Shown: positions 15,820 to 26,735, counted from the stretch's first letter. The stretch is DNA of 45,081 bases from Elusimicrobia bacterium RIFOXYB2_FULL_49_7 (GCA_001800515.1 MGVN01000253.1:42900-87980); one strand, 5' to 3'. Program-made: numbers and translations. The notes: generated by a model from the letters alone, not told the origin.

Positions 15820-18800
15820 TTAATGTTTTACGTTGATGGACTCTATTTGTTTCTTGGCGAATTGTTTCGCCTCATTGTCGCAGGCCTGCCCTCGAACCTC
15901 ATTGTAAATTTCTTTTGCTTTTCGCCACGTTCCTTCCTTATCATAGCAAAATGCCAGATAATTCTTGACCCAACAGATGGCAGAAAAATCCGGATACTGA
16001 CTCACGATCTGGATATAATGCTTTTTTGCGGATGAATATTCTTCGTCGCCATACTCAACATTAGCCAACTGAAAGATGGCATTTGCCACCAGACCGCTTT
16101 GGGGATACTTTTCAACAAAACTCTTAAACTCTTTTACCGCCTCGTTTTGTTTTTTCATGGAGAGAAGACATTCGGCTCTCTGATAAACCGATATTTCCGC
16201 TAATGCACCTGAATCACGCTCCACCACGTCTTTAAAAGCGTCTCGAGACTCCTGGAAGCGTTTTAGCGCGGAATAGGCATTGGCCCGAAAATAATAGGCA
16301 TTAATGGTATATTTATTATCCGGAAATTCCTTAATCATCCGGTTAGCCCACTCCAAAATTTCTCCGTATTTATTCGCATTGTTTAATGCGTCGATTATTT
16401 TAATAAGCGTAACCGCACGTAGATCCGATTCTGCATTCTGATATTTTTCATAGATAACACGATAAGAATTAACCGCTTCGTCATATTTTTTCTGTGCAGC
16501 ATAGACATCCCCGATTCCCATACGCGCCATCACCTTATCGGCCACCGCATCGCTGCTGTTTTCGATCTGTTCATAGTTTTGAATCGCTCCGTCCGGATCT
16601 GTTTTTGCTTTAAGCGACCCAATCTGGCCTTGAGCTGCTCTGAAATATTCAACGTCTTCCCGTTTAACTTTTTCGTAATAAGCAATAGCCCTGTCATCCT
16701 TACCCATTCTTTCATAAATACTGCCAGCCTGATAAGCCGATACCGAAAAGAGATAGGAATCGGGCATCTTGGTTACTTTGTCGAAATACTCCAATGCGGC
16801 AGCGGTATCCGCAATGTCTTGACGATTAATATCTGCGATTTTGAAATAAAAACTGGGCGCTGTCTCAAGCCCCGGATGTGCATTGATAAACTTTTTAAGA
16901 TATTCAACAGCTTCTTTGGCCTTACCTTCGGCCTGAAGCGCTTCTCCATAACCGAGTGCCGTTTTATCAAGTAATTCGGATTCCGGAAATTGTGAAATAA
17001 ATCGATTATAAGTCTCCTTGGCTTTAGTTTGGTCCCCAAGCCCGCTATAAGCTTTACCCAACAAATAAAGTGACGCCGGTGCTAAAAGATGAGTGGCATT
17101 TTTTTCTGAAAAAACGGTAAAAAGCTTGATGGCTTCATCATAATTCTTTTCGCGCAAATAGGTGTCAGCAACTTTAAAAGAGAATTGGATGGTACGTTGT
17201 TCGTCACATTTTGAATTGTTCAGTACCTCATCAATAAATATAGCCCGACCCTGTTTATATTCGCCTTTCCGGATATAACAATCTCCGATCTCACCCCAAG
17301 CCGTCATCATGGTTACTGAATCGCTGGTCAACCTTAAAGCCATCTGAAAGGTCGCAATGGCGGAATCCTGAAGATTAAGTTCATCTCCCTTTAATTTCCG
17401 TCCTATTTCAATATACACCTGAGCACGCGCCTGATCATCTGTAAACTTCTTCAGCTGTTCTTCATAGTCCTTAATAATGGAGGAATCGGAACCTTCTATT
17501 CCCAGAATTCGATATTTTTCAACCATCGCGGTCTGGGTACGGAGGTTTTCTAATGTTTCTCTCGCCTTTTCCTTCAGATTAATCTTCATATAGCATTTGC
17601 CCATTGACAAGATGGCTTTTTCGACCCATTCGGTCGCATGGTCATATGTGCCGAGAAGCATCTCGAATTCTTTGATAGCCAGGCGATATTTTTCTTCCGC
17701 CTCTGCGGAATCGGCTTCTTCCGCCATATCCATGTAAATCATGCCCAGCTGATATTGCGTCTGGGGTGCGACCTGACTTTCCGGAAACAAGCTAATACTT
17801 TGACGAAGATATTTCTGAGCTTTGGCATAATCCTTCTGTGTAAGATAAACCTTGGATATCTTGAACGCTGATACCGGATAAAAATTTGAAGAACGAAAGT
17901 TATCGACAATCCCCTGATAGGCCTTCAAAGCTTCCGTGGTGTCACCTTTTTCTTCGTAACAACCCGCTAAAAGAAATTGTGCATTAGCGGCGTATTCAGT
18001 GGTAGAATAATTTTGAAGGACTTTTGCATAATTTTCTATGGCATCATCCCATTTTTTTGCCTCATAATAATAAGTGCCTATATCAAGTTGAACACGGGCT
18101 TGCTCCTCAATAACTTTAATAGAATTAATGGCCAAAGCAAAAGTCGCATAGGCTTCCTTATCCTGTTTCAGTTTGAAATAGACCCCGCCTAATTCAATAT
18201 TCACTTTACTCAATAAATCACTTTGACGATACACGTTGAGGAATTTCAGATAAGTATCAACCGCCAGACCGTAAAGGGAATCGGCGGATTGCTGAAACAG
18301 CTTTTTTTTACTCGAATCAATTTCAGTAAGCACCTTTTGCGCACAAACATCCCCTTCTTTTTCAAAAGAAATTCCAATGGCGCGCTGAGCATCGTCAACC
18401 AAATCCGATTCTTGAAAGAAGTTAATGATGATTCGGTATTGTTCTCGAGCTTTTTCTCCCATTCCGCGTTTCGCGTAACATTCGCCAATCATGAGTACAG
18501 CATCGGAAAGGAGCTCAGCTTTGACTTGCGTGGTATCTGTGGCCATTTCTCGGAGCATTTCTGCTTTGGTATAAAGTTTCTTGGCCAAATCACGGTTAAT
18601 ATGCAGTGTTTTACCTTTATCAATATTAAAATATTTTTCAGGCGTTAACTCAACGTGTTTATATTTTGGAAAATTCTGTGCTTCGGAACGGTTTTTTTCG
18701 ATTCGTTCAAGATATTCGATGGCTTTCGCATAATTTTTATCCGGTGTAAATCCTAAGTCCGCAATGGCCATATAACTCTTGGCTATCATTAAAAAAACTT

Positions 18801-19155
18801 GTTCCATAATAAGGGAATTCGGATATTTGTTTATGAGCTTATCATATTCACGGATAGCCAACTCATAATCACCTGCTGTGATGGCATTCGCTTTATAGGT
18901 AGAGGCCAGCTGAAACATACCAAGCTGAGCGGCAGTCTGGCTCACATCGTCTGTGTTCTTCGAGAAATATTCTATCAGAGAAAGAAGACTATCTCGGGAT
19001 GCTCGAGTATCCCCAATGGACTGAAGATCGGCTATCTCATTAAATCGGTTTGCTGCTTCCCGACGGATTTCACTCAAATTTTTTATATGGAAATAATGCT
19101 CGTTGACAATAGGAACAGAAGCCAATGCGACGATAAATAAAATAACAATAATCAT
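15820..19155 (-). CDS. Giant membrane-anchored TPR protein (1111 aa)
   Basis: One N-terminal hydrophobic helix (~1-18, IVILFIVALASVPIV) without a clear cleavage site is followed by over 1000 residues of TPR and TPR-like hairpins of the Tol-Pal/YbgF/BamD type. Typical segments are AANAQFLLAGCYEEKGDTT, KALSAGLGDQTKA-like turns, and near the C-terminus LANVEYGDEEYSSAKKHYI. No enzymatic domain is seen. It starts six bases after the stop of the third lipoprotein gene and is followed 19 bases later by exbB. In known ExbB/TolQ machines a TPR protein (CpoB, or TPR proteins of the Myxococcus Glt complex) mediates contacts in the periplasm. A similar scaffold role is inferred. Confidence 0.85.
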   Translation of the reverse strand: MIIVILFIVALASVPIVNEHYFHIKNLSEIRREAANRFNEIADLQSIGDTRASRDSLLSLIEYFSKNTDDVSQTAAQLGMFQLASTYKANAITAGDYELAIREYDKLINKYPNSLIMEQVFLMIAKSYMAIADLGFTPDKNYAKAIEYLERIEKNRSEAQNFPKYKHVELTPEKYFNIDKGKTLHINRDLAKKLYTKAEMLREMATDTTQVKAELLSDAVLMIGECYAKRGMGEKAREQYRIIINFFQESDLVDDAQRAIGISFEKEGDVCAQKVLTEIDSSKKKLFQQSADSLYGLAVDTYLKFLNVYRQSDLLSKVNIELGGVYFKLKQDKEAYATFALAINSIKVIEEQARVQLDIGTYYYEAKKWDDAIENYAKVLQNYSTTEYAANAQFLLAGCYEEKGDTTEALKAYQGIVDNFRSSNFYPVSAFKISKVYLTQKDYAKAQKYLRQSISLFPESQVAPQTQYQLGMIYMDMAEEADSAEAEEKYRLAIKEFEMLLGTYDHATEWVEKAILSMGKCYMKINLKEKARETLENLRTQTAMVEKYRILGIEGSDSSIIKDYEEQLKKFTDDQARAQVYIEIGRKLKGDELNLQDSAIATFQMALRLTSDSVTMMTAWGEIGDCYIRKGEYKQGRAIFIDEVLNNSKCDEQRTIQFSFKVADTYLREKNYDEAIKLFTVFSEKNATHLLAPASLYLLGKAYSGLGDQTKAKETYNRFISQFPESELLDKTALGYGEALQAEGKAKEAVEYLKKFINAHPGLETAPSFYFKIADINRQDIADTAAALEYFDKVTKMPDSYLFSVSAYQAGSIYERMGKDDRAIAYYEKVKREDVEYFRAAQGQIGSLKAKTDPDGAIQNYEQIENSSDAVADKVMARMGIGDVYAAQKKYDEAVNSYRVIYEKYQNAESDLRAVTLIKIIDALNNANKYGEILEWANRMIKEFPDNKYTINAYYFRANAYSALKRFQESRDAFKDVVERDSGALAEISVYQRAECLLSMKKQNEAVKEFKSFVEKYPQSGLVANAIFQLANVEYGDEEYSSAKKHYIQIVSQYPDFSAICWVKNYLAFCYDKEGTWRKAKEIYNEVRGQACDNEAKQFAKKQIESINVKH

Positions 19156-19161
19156 AATAGG

Positions 19162-21603
19162 CTATTTAATTTCCAATGTCCTAACCGGCCAAAAACCGGT
19201 CGCATAATGCAACGGCTGCCCCAAGGGAGCCACACCGAAATTTCCAAGATTATCCTCGGTCTCCAGCCACATATCCCACATACCGCTCTGCCAGGAACCG
19301 GCATCGATTCCGAGAAGGGAGATACGTTCAATTCCATATCCCATACCCATAAGCAGTCCATTAGAGAGTATTTGGGTTTTCACCTGCCCGTCAATTTTAT
19401 TTTGCGGTATATTAACCGGTATATTCGGCGTTAAATACTCCCGGACAAGGGTCACCGGTTTAGATTCTACAAAGTTATCACGGTAATTAAACAAAAGCCT
19501 GGCAGACTTGATTTGTCCAAATCCGGCATCCCGCATGGAACACCATTTGTTTAGAACTGACTTGTCGGACAAGTACACATCAAATCGTCTGTTCAACAAA
19601 GACAAGTCGGAACAGAAGTTATCCGTACACAAAGGCGCATATATCGGCGAGATGAGCGGATCCCATATAGGTTCTTTTAAGGCTTTAAAAATCCAACAAA
19701 ATTCCGGAGGAATTTTATCCCAAAAATAGATTTCATTTGTATTAAATCTTGACAGAATAACCCTTGGCTCCTGAAAATAACGCCCTTTTGCATAAGCCAA
19801 TAAGATAAATTCCTTTTTACCATCCATGACAGATGAAGAACTGATAGGCAACCCACGCATAGGATGTTGATATAGCCGCCCCTCCAGATCCGGAACACAA
19901 TCCGCTAATATTGAATGATAAATCGTTTTATTACGTTCGGAAATCCCAAATTTTGCGGCGATATAATCCGACAGAGAAGGGTAGCTCTGAATTTCAAGCA
20001 TATTGGAAGCCATATGCCAACCGATGGCAGAAACGGTATCAAGACTGCTTGCAAGTAAAATCCTCTGCTTTTGAAAATAGACCGGTTCATATCCCAGAAT
20101 AGAACCCGGTTTTACAATGCGATTCAAACTAAAACTGTCGGCCTCTATACGGAGAAATTGGCCCATAACATCAACAAACTGAAAACTCGCTGTTTTGTAA
20201 TCAGCACCTGTCATGAGTAATCCACACAATGGAGAAATCCGGTAGCCTGACTGATAATCAAAATCCTTCAGGATGGTTCCCCGGAATTCACCGAATGAAT
20301 TCAATACCACCTTTTCCGGAACCGTCTCATAAATACAATCAGGCCATTTATTCAACGAATTATCGCTGAAAAAAGGTTCTGCTGCAAAGGCTCCTGTAAA
20401 AGAATATTGGCTAAGCCCACCGCTAAAAGAGGATTTCAGCTTTCGGGTTGCAATCCAGATTTGAACCGTGTCATCAAAAGAAGGATCATTATAGGTATGA
20501 AATGCAATGGGTATTTCATCCGATAATAGACAAACATTGTTTGGTAAAACACCATCTCTTACGATCTTTGCATCTTTGCTATCAATCTTTAAGGAAGCAT
20601 AATAAGGACGAATAGAGGCATTGGCCGATAAGAAAGGATTTTTTATGGAGTTTTCAGCCTTAATCGCCACCCACTTTGTTCCCATATAGGGAACCAGTGT
20701 ATCCTGTCTTGTAAAAGCAACCAAACTTGTTCCGGAATCCCCTTGGAGAGAGAAATAGGCCGCCAAATCGTTACGGTTGACGGTATCCGTTTTCTGAATC
20801 AGACCGTAGCTTTTTGTTACACTGTCTGAAACCCAATAATAGTGTTTTCTTGTGCCAAACAAAGTAAATCCCGCAGTATCGACATTATCCTTGTTACCGT
20901 ACTTACCATAAAGGGAGAGAAGAATATTACTGGACAGTAAGGGATTAATGGCTGAATAGCGGTAAATAATATAACGACTGACGCCGGCGGTATCTAAAAC
21001 ACCTGACAATTCGACAACAATGTTTTCCACATCCTTAGCGCCTTTGTTAATAGAAAGGCGGGAAGGGATCTTTCCGGCACCCAAAGTAACGAGACGGGAA
21101 TAAAAAGGCCCATTTTGAAGTTCGGCAACATAATCTATTCCACCAGCCCCTTCTTTTACAAGAATGGCGGAGACAGCGTACCGAAAATCAGACTGATCGT
21201 TCGGATTGATGGCATCCAATACAACATTTCCCATTTCCTGAAGCGTATCGATTGGAAAATCCTTGTTCTCTTGATAAATATAGTGTCGCCCACTCTGTTC
21301 GGCTTCGTCTATCCAAATCCCTATCGTATCAAACTGTTCTGTTGTGTCTTCAAACAAACGGGACACCTTGATTACCACCGGTCCATTTAACAACTCTTGA
21401 GACGGCCAAGTGCCTGGCCGCTTTGAAAAACGGATGCTCCGATAGGAAACATTGAAAATCACCGTATCTGAAACATCGACCTGTAAAGCATAGGTAAAAG
21501 AATCCGACGATTCCGGCTCAATCGGTTTTGAACAGGAAATCGGCAAGAGCAACAGTGCCGTCAGCACCCCATATCGTTTTAATTGTTTTATGAGTCTGGT
21601 CAT
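19162..21603 (-). CDS. Large paralogous lipoprotein, copy 3 of 3 (813 aa)
   Basis: The lipoprotein signal has lipobox LPISC, with lipidation at Cys24 followed by SKPIEPE, a spacer typical of outer-membrane lipoproteins in FCB-group bacteria. The rest is a predominantly beta protein of unknown fold. It shares with the two genes upstream an ordered set of blocks: DTAGVSRYIIYRYS, KEFILLAYAKGRYF, EPRVILS, WDKIPPEF, and the ending GMWDMWLETEDNLGN followed by VRTLEIK. Similarity is moderate along the whole length, which indicates tandem duplication and divergence. The ATG overlaps the previous stop by one base (TAATG). The function is not recognised. Confidence 0.8.
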   Translation of the reverse strand: MTRLIKQLKRYGVLTALLLLPISCSKPIEPESSDSFTYALQVDVSDTVIFNVSYRSIRFSKRPGTWPSQELLNGPVVIKVSRLFEDTTEQFDTIGIWIDEAEQSGRHYIYQENKDFPIDTLQEMGNVVLDAINPNDQSDFRYAVSAILVKEGAGGIDYVAELQNGPFYSRLVTLGAGKIPSRLSINKGAKDVENIVVELSGVLDTAGVSRYIIYRYSAINPLLSSNILLSLYGKYGNKDNVDTAGFTLFGTRKHYYWVSDSVTKSYGLIQKTDTVNRNDLAAYFSLQGDSGTSLVAFTRQDTLVPYMGTKWVAIKAENSIKNPFLSANASIRPYYASLKIDSKDAKIVRDGVLPNNVCLLSDEIPIAFHTYNDPSFDDTVQIWIATRKLKSSFSGGLSQYSFTGAFAAEPFFSDNSLNKWPDCIYETVPEKVVLNSFGEFRGTILKDFDYQSGYRISPLCGLLMTGADYKTASFQFVDVMGQFLRIEADSFSLNRIVKPGSILGYEPVYFQKQRILLASSLDTVSAIGWHMASNMLEIQSYPSLSDYIAAKFGISERNKTIYHSILADCVPDLEGRLYQHPMRGLPISSSSVMDGKKEFILLAYAKGRYFQEPRVILSRFNTNEIYFWDKIPPEFCWIFKALKEPIWDPLISPIYAPLCTDNFCSDLSLLNRRFDVYLSDKSVLNKWCSMRDAGFGQIKSARLLFNYRDNFVESKPVTLVREYLTPNIPVNIPQNKIDGQVKTQILSNGLLMGMGYGIERISLLGIDAGSWQSGMWDMWLETEDNLGNFGVAPLGQPLHYATGFWPVRTLEIK

Positions 21604-24125
21604 TATTTGATCTCAATTTGACGGATAAAGAAATTTCCTTTTGTCATATCCAGCAAATCACCGAAAGGGGCTATCCCTTTATTGCCCAAATTATCTTTCG
21701 TTTCTATCCACATATCCCATTTTCCAGTTTTCCAATAGCGTGCATCAATTCCGGAAAAGGAAATATCCTGAAGTGCATAGCTTATTTTGTCTTTTGTATT
21801 AGACCCATTGGCACCGTACAATGCGAACTTCTGGCCGGCGATGGTCGACCTATCCAGAGGATAAATCTTGACAGGAGAAGCATAATGACGGAGCCCTGTA
21901 ATGGGATTCGTCGTATAGGTATCCGTTGCATAAGCAAAACAAAGTTTTAGGGAATCTATCATTCCGAAACCGACATCTCGGACAGCCGTGCCGACCTCTC
22001 CGACAGGCCGTGTTGAAAAACAAACTTCAAATATGTTGCCGACCAAAGAAAGATTGCTGATGCGATTATTGGCTATGTTCTTTGAATCTTGGTAATACAT
22101 CGGTGCATACCAAGACGTTATGGATGGATCGTAATCGTCTGCCCAAATAATTTGCGGCGGGACTTTGTCCCAAACATATTGAGCTGTCGATGAATGAGTA
22201 CTCAGGAAAACACGTGGCTCACCAAAATATCGCCCTTTCGTGTAAGCAATAATCACAAACTCCTTATATCCTTTCTTCACATCACTTGAATGTAACGGCA
22301 GGTTGCGAAAAGGATTCAGATAAGGGATTCCGTCATAAGAAACAAGGCGCTCGGGGAAAGGGGCAATAGAGTCAAATTTGCCTTGTGTAAAAGCAGGATA
22401 ACTGGTCAATCGAGCATCGGTGGCAACCACATGAAAACCCTGCGTTTTTAGCTGGGCAGGCGTTTTGTCAAAGCCGGCAAAATAGGAATAAGAACTCAAT
22501 TGCCATTGACTGGAAATAGAGTCATGATAACTATTCAAAAAACGGTTTGTATCGGCTAATACATAACCCAGAAGAGAGCCAGGGGAAACAATTTTTACAA
22601 AATCAGTTTTATCATAAGAAGCCATTAAAGATAATTTATTATCGATTTCTTTTAATGTTGAAACCTGATAATGATCATTGAAATCAATATTCAAACTGGC
22701 TATAACATTAAAATTGTTTAATAAAAAAGTTTGTGGCGGCGTCTCCAGAAAACAATCATAAACCGGTTTATTTTTGCCGTCTTTAAAAAAAAGATCCCGC
22801 TGGGGCAGTTCACTGAAGAAATCCGCTGATAAACCACGTGTTGCAATCCAGACCTGAAGGGTATCCGAAAAAGTGGTATCTCCAAAAACATTGAATCGAA
22901 AAGAAACCTTACTTGAATCCTTGAGACAAATCTGAAAGGTATTTCCTACATTCTTGACAAAGACATCTGAAGATGTTTGATCTAATACCAGCTCTCCGTT
23001 ATAAAGGGCAATTTCAATATCATCATTCAAATAAGCCCATTTTTTTCCCGTATAATTAGAGCGCCAAATAGGCTTGAGTGCAACCCATTTTTTTCCGGGT
23101 CCGGAAACCAATGTGTCAATCCAACGAAAATAAAGGGTCCCACCCTGTTTACCGGACAAGACTGAAAAATAGGATTGAAAATCATTTTTAGAAAGCCGCC
23201 GAGTTGGGCCCATCTTTGCATACGCAAGAGCGGTCTGAACACCCCCGGCCCCAACCACTTCCCTAATAAGCGTTGAATCGGTTCGTATTCTTATGGTCTT
23301 TAGATCGTTTCCTTCTCCCAGCGTAAAAGTGTCTAACCCTTGATTCCGGCTACTGTCAAATTTATCGGCAAGAAGATATATTAAATTGGTTGAATCAAGA
23401 GAGAGTATTTCAGAATAACGGATTATGACCAGAGAATCCAGACCCGTGGTATCCATTTGACCTTCCAATGTAACCATCCGGTCAGCAGTCGTTGAGGCAC
23501 CATCATTAATGAGAAAACGAAGCGGTAAGCCCCCCCCATAAAACGGGGAATAAATAATGGGGTTTTCCAGCCCACCTGAAAAATCAATTTGACCGCTTTC
23601 TTCCTTAAGACCGACAACAACAGAAACCCCATAGCGGAAGGCGTTTAAATCATTGTTGTTAATAACATTATAAATGGCATTGACACCATCAAACTCAACC
23701 GAATCTACATTCCCAGATCCATCTAAATATAGTAATACCGTATCTAAAACAGAATGACCACTGTTTTGACCAAAACTCCGATTAATTCGAGTTGGGCTTA
23801 CAGCCCCTTTGGATTCTCTGTAAATATTGAATAAAACAACCTGATTCTCAAAGACCGGATCCCAATTTACCGGATTAGGGGAAAAGGATATTTTATAGGC
23901 ACTGCCATATTCCCATTGTTCGGCATTTGAAGGGGTCGTATCGCTGAAAAACCGATGGTTGTCTTGATCGAGACGAGTATAGACCGGAAACACTTGTATG
24001 TCTGCAAGGTTTTTAATAGGCTGATCAACAGGCTCAATAGGGTTATTCTTGCAGGATATCATCATAAAGAACACAACACAAGAGACGAGAAAGAAATAAA
24101 CAAAGCGTATTAAGGTAAAATACAT
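21603..24125 (-). CDS. Large paralogous lipoprotein, copy 2 of 3 (840 aa)
   Basis: The signal peptide ends in MMISC, giving lipidation at Cys25 followed by KNNPIEP. The body is beta-rich and aligns by eye with its two neighbours. Shared blocks are DTTGLDSLVIIRYSE, WIATRGLSADFF, KEFVIIAYTKGRYFGEPRVF, YVWDKVPPQI, and SGIDARYWKTGKWDMWIET followed by DNLGNKGIAPFG. Its C-terminus is RQIEIK, matching RTLEIK and RQVEIK of the other copies. The ending block may mark a conserved C-terminal domain used for assembly. A GTAAGGG ribosome site precedes the ATG, ten bases after copy 1. The function is unknown. Confidence 0.8.
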   Translation of the reverse strand: MYFTLIRFVYFFLVSCVVFFMMISCKNNPIEPVDQPIKNLADIQVFPVYTRLDQDNHRFFSDTTPSNAEQWEYGSAYKISFSPNPVNWDPVFENQVVLFNIYRESKGAVSPTRINRSFGQNSGHSVLDTVLLYLDGSGNVDSVEFDGVNAIYNVINNNDLNAFRYGVSVVVGLKEESGQIDFSGGLENPIIYSPFYGGGLPLRFLINDGASTTADRMVTLEGQMDTTGLDSLVIIRYSEILSLDSTNLIYLLADKFDSSRNQGLDTFTLGEGNDLKTIRIRTDSTLIREVVGAGGVQTALAYAKMGPTRRLSKNDFQSYFSVLSGKQGGTLYFRWIDTLVSGPGKKWVALKPIWRSNYTGKKWAYLNDDIEIALYNGELVLDQTSSDVFVKNVGNTFQICLKDSSKVSFRFNVFGDTTFSDTLQVWIATRGLSADFFSELPQRDLFFKDGKNKPVYDCFLETPPQTFLLNNFNVIASLNIDFNDHYQVSTLKEIDNKLSLMASYDKTDFVKIVSPGSLLGYVLADTNRFLNSYHDSISSQWQLSSYSYFAGFDKTPAQLKTQGFHVVATDARLTSYPAFTQGKFDSIAPFPERLVSYDGIPYLNPFRNLPLHSSDVKKGYKEFVIIAYTKGRYFGEPRVFLSTHSSTAQYVWDKVPPQIIWADDYDPSITSWYAPMYYQDSKNIANNRISNLSLVGNIFEVCFSTRPVGEVGTAVRDVGFGMIDSLKLCFAYATDTYTTNPITGLRHYASPVKIYPLDRSTIAGQKFALYGANGSNTKDKISYALQDISFSGIDARYWKTGKWDMWIETKDNLGNKGIAPFGDLLDMTKGNFFIRQIEIK

Positions 24126-24134
24126 TAAAGACCC

Positions 24135-26717
24135 TTACTTAATTTCAACTTGTCGAACCATCACCATCCCGGTTGCCGTATTATAAGATTGGTTCTCTGT
24201 CATTATCGAAGCAACCCCGGAATTCCCCAAATCATCTGATGTCTCAATCCACATATCCCACAATCCCTTTTGCCAAAAACGGGCATCAATTCCGGAAAAG
24301 ACCGTTTCCCTTAAGGCAAATCCCCCTCCTTTTATTGCTCCTGCTTGAGTTACGAGAGAGTATTGCTGAGCACGTAACTGTTTCTGCGATAATTCAGAAA
24401 CGACAATGGTTTCCTTGGAATACCGGCGGCGACCAGTAATGGGATCCATTCCAAGAAAATCACTTGAATAATTAAAACAAAGCCGAACCGAAGCAATTCG
24501 GCCAAATCCCATGTCCCGAACCGAACAAGCAAGGTAAGCGGAAGGGTCTTCGGGGGAAAGGCTGACATTAAAAATATAAGGCGTCAATATTTTTGAAAGA
24601 TCCGTTATCCGCTGTTCTTTCGGATTAAGCGCATTAACATAATAAAGGGGTGCATAGACCGCTTTTGTAGGGTCGCTTTCAGGAGCCCAGGAAAAATGCG
24701 GAGGGGATTTATCCCAAACATAAGTATAGGAAGAACCATATTTCGAAAGAAAAACACGCGGCTCATCAAAGTATTTTCCTCGTGCAACAGCGATGATAAT
24801 AAACTCCTTGCCACTGTTCAGATATTTATTAATATGAATCGGAATGCTACGAAGCGGATTTCGATAAAGTTTCAGCCCCCCAAAAAGAGAATCCCAAAGA
24901 AAAGGAGCGCGATATGAATGCTCTAAGAAAAATCGTTCCGGACTAAAACAAAAAGCACTGAAAATAGAATAATACTTATTGCCGATTCTATTTGAATCCG
25001 AATTAGGAATCAATGCATTGTTTGACGGCAAATGAAAATAATCGAATAAAGCATTGGGTGAATAAGTACTGTCACCCGATATAGTAGCTAAAGGGACATA
25101 TTCGAACCAACCTGTAAACGGAATCTTTCCAAGCGTACTTCCCACTACATTGATAACAGAATCCTGTTTCGCAAACTTATTAAGATTTCTCTCGGCATAT
25201 CCCAAGATGGAACCTCGCAAGACCATTTGCCCCAATTGTTCCGAATTTTCCGGTCTTTTTATTAGAACATCGTTATATTCTTCCCCGACCCCTGCATTAT
25301 CTTTATTGTAAAGATGCCGAAGAGGGGATATTCTATAGTGGTCTTCATAATCCGGTTTAAGCCGGCCGAACAATGTGCCGTTTTGCGGCAATGAAAAGTC
25401 AACGGGAGGTGTTTCTATGATCGCGTCTGGCCAAGACACGGAGAAACCTACCGAATTATTGGCAGCTTCTATGGCCGTACCGGAAAGACTTCCGTCTTGT
25501 CCCATGAATTGCTCAAAAAGATTACGAGTTGCGATCCAAATGGATATTTTATCGGTATATGTCGTATCCCCTAATTTATCAAAAACAAATGGTATCTCAT
25601 CGCCGACAAGACAAACCTTTCCCGGAACATTTCCGAATAATACTGCTCCCGCTTGCAAATCAAGTGAGATGCTTCCTCTGAACGGTTCGATATCAATATT
25701 ATCGTACATCAATAATGCGCTGGACGCATCTTTTAAAAAGACCCATTTATGGCCGAATCCTCTTGGAAGAACAATCCGTTTTTCTACATACACCCAACCC
25801 GGTTCCCCTCCGTACCGAACCAAATCAAAGTAGCTGCTTAAAGAATTCAAAGGGATAGTATCCATGCCCCCATATTGACCTTGTAAAAGCCCCATTGGAT
25901 CAACCATTCCTGAATCGCGAATCCGAAAGAAAAGATTAGAATTGATTCGGACATATTGCGTATCCTGAACCGAAGCTCGTTTAATTAAAGAATCCATAGA
26001 AAAAAGCAGGCGACTGTCAACCGACTTATCCAACGTAGAATAGCGATAAAGAAATAAACGACCGGTTCGGGTAGTATCAAAGAGCGCTCGTATGGTAACC
26101 CGACTGTCCACGGTTGTCAAATCTCCTCTATTTAGGACAAAGGAGCGTTGAACACCACCTAGCAAAAGACGTCCATTGCGGATTATTTTGTTCTCCGAAC
26201 CGCCTGAAAAAAGATGGCGACCGTTATTCCTTACACCACTTAAAACCGCCACCCCGAATTGAAAAACGGCTTTATCCTCAACGCTAATGACGATAACATC
26301 TTCCATTGAAGCGTCGTAAACCAAGGTATCGACAAGCCCCTTGGCGTCACGGTAAAAGATCGTATCTCCCTCTGAGAAACCGTTCCCGCCGCCAAAAAAC
26401 CGGCGTACAAAAGTGTTCTGACCATTCTTAGGATTTACCTTATATAGGGTATAAAAGATCGGCTCCCCGCGTACCGGATCCCACGATTCACTTTCCTGGA
26501 TACGGATAAAAAAAGCCTTCTTATTAAAATAGACTTTACCACCCGCCTCGACCGTGTCGAGCAATGTATCTCGTACCGTTAAAGTCAGCTGTTGAAACGC
26601 ATTATCAGACTCTTCCGGCTTAGTCGGATTTCCGCAGGATAAAAATAACGCTATGCCCGATAATAAAGAGAATAAAATAACCGGCACAAAACGTTTTTTT
26701 CGCGCGATCAAGTTCAT
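24135..26717 (-). CDS. Large paralogous lipoprotein, copy 1 of 3 (860 aa)
   Basis: The first-transcribed and longest copy. The lipobox is LFLSC (Cys28), followed by GNPTKPEES. Conserved blocks are TTRTGRLFLYRYS, WIATRNLFEQF, KEFIIIAVARGKYFDEPRVF, YVWDKSPPHFSW, and SGIDARFWQKGLWDMWIET followed by DDLGNSGVAS, then MVMVRQVEIK. The WDMWxET and EPRVxLS motifs are invariant in all three copies and could be diagnostic for the family. The protein is probably exposed on the periplasmic face or the surface of the outer membrane. Its position between the outer-membrane barrel and the motor genes suggests that it connects them. Confidence 0.8.
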   Translation of the reverse strand: MNLIARKKRFVPVILFSLLSGIALFLSCGNPTKPEESDNAFQQLTLTVRDTLLDTVEAGGKVYFNKKAFFIRIQESESWDPVRGEPIFYTLYKVNPKNGQNTFVRRFFGGGNGFSEGDTIFYRDAKGLVDTLVYDASMEDVIVISVEDKAVFQFGVAVLSGVRNNGRHLFSGGSENKIIRNGRLLLGGVQRSFVLNRGDLTTVDSRVTIRALFDTTRTGRLFLYRYSTLDKSVDSRLLFSMDSLIKRASVQDTQYVRINSNLFFRIRDSGMVDPMGLLQGQYGGMDTIPLNSLSSYFDLVRYGGEPGWVYVEKRIVLPRGFGHKWVFLKDASSALLMYDNIDIEPFRGSISLDLQAGAVLFGNVPGKVCLVGDEIPFVFDKLGDTTYTDKISIWIATRNLFEQFMGQDGSLSGTAIEAANNSVGFSVSWPDAIIETPPVDFSLPQNGTLFGRLKPDYEDHYRISPLRHLYNKDNAGVGEEYNDVLIKRPENSEQLGQMVLRGSILGYAERNLNKFAKQDSVINVVGSTLGKIPFTGWFEYVPLATISGDSTYSPNALFDYFHLPSNNALIPNSDSNRIGNKYYSIFSAFCFSPERFFLEHSYRAPFLWDSLFGGLKLYRNPLRSIPIHINKYLNSGKEFIIIAVARGKYFDEPRVFLSKYGSSYTYVWDKSPPHFSWAPESDPTKAVYAPLYYVNALNPKEQRITDLSKILTPYIFNVSLSPEDPSAYLACSVRDMGFGRIASVRLCFNYSSDFLGMDPITGRRRYSKETIVVSELSQKQLRAQQYSLVTQAGAIKGGGFALRETVFSGIDARFWQKGLWDMWIETSDDLGNSGVASIMTENQSYNTATGMVMVRQVEIK

Positions 26718-26735
26718 CCTGTGTGAAAAACTCCT

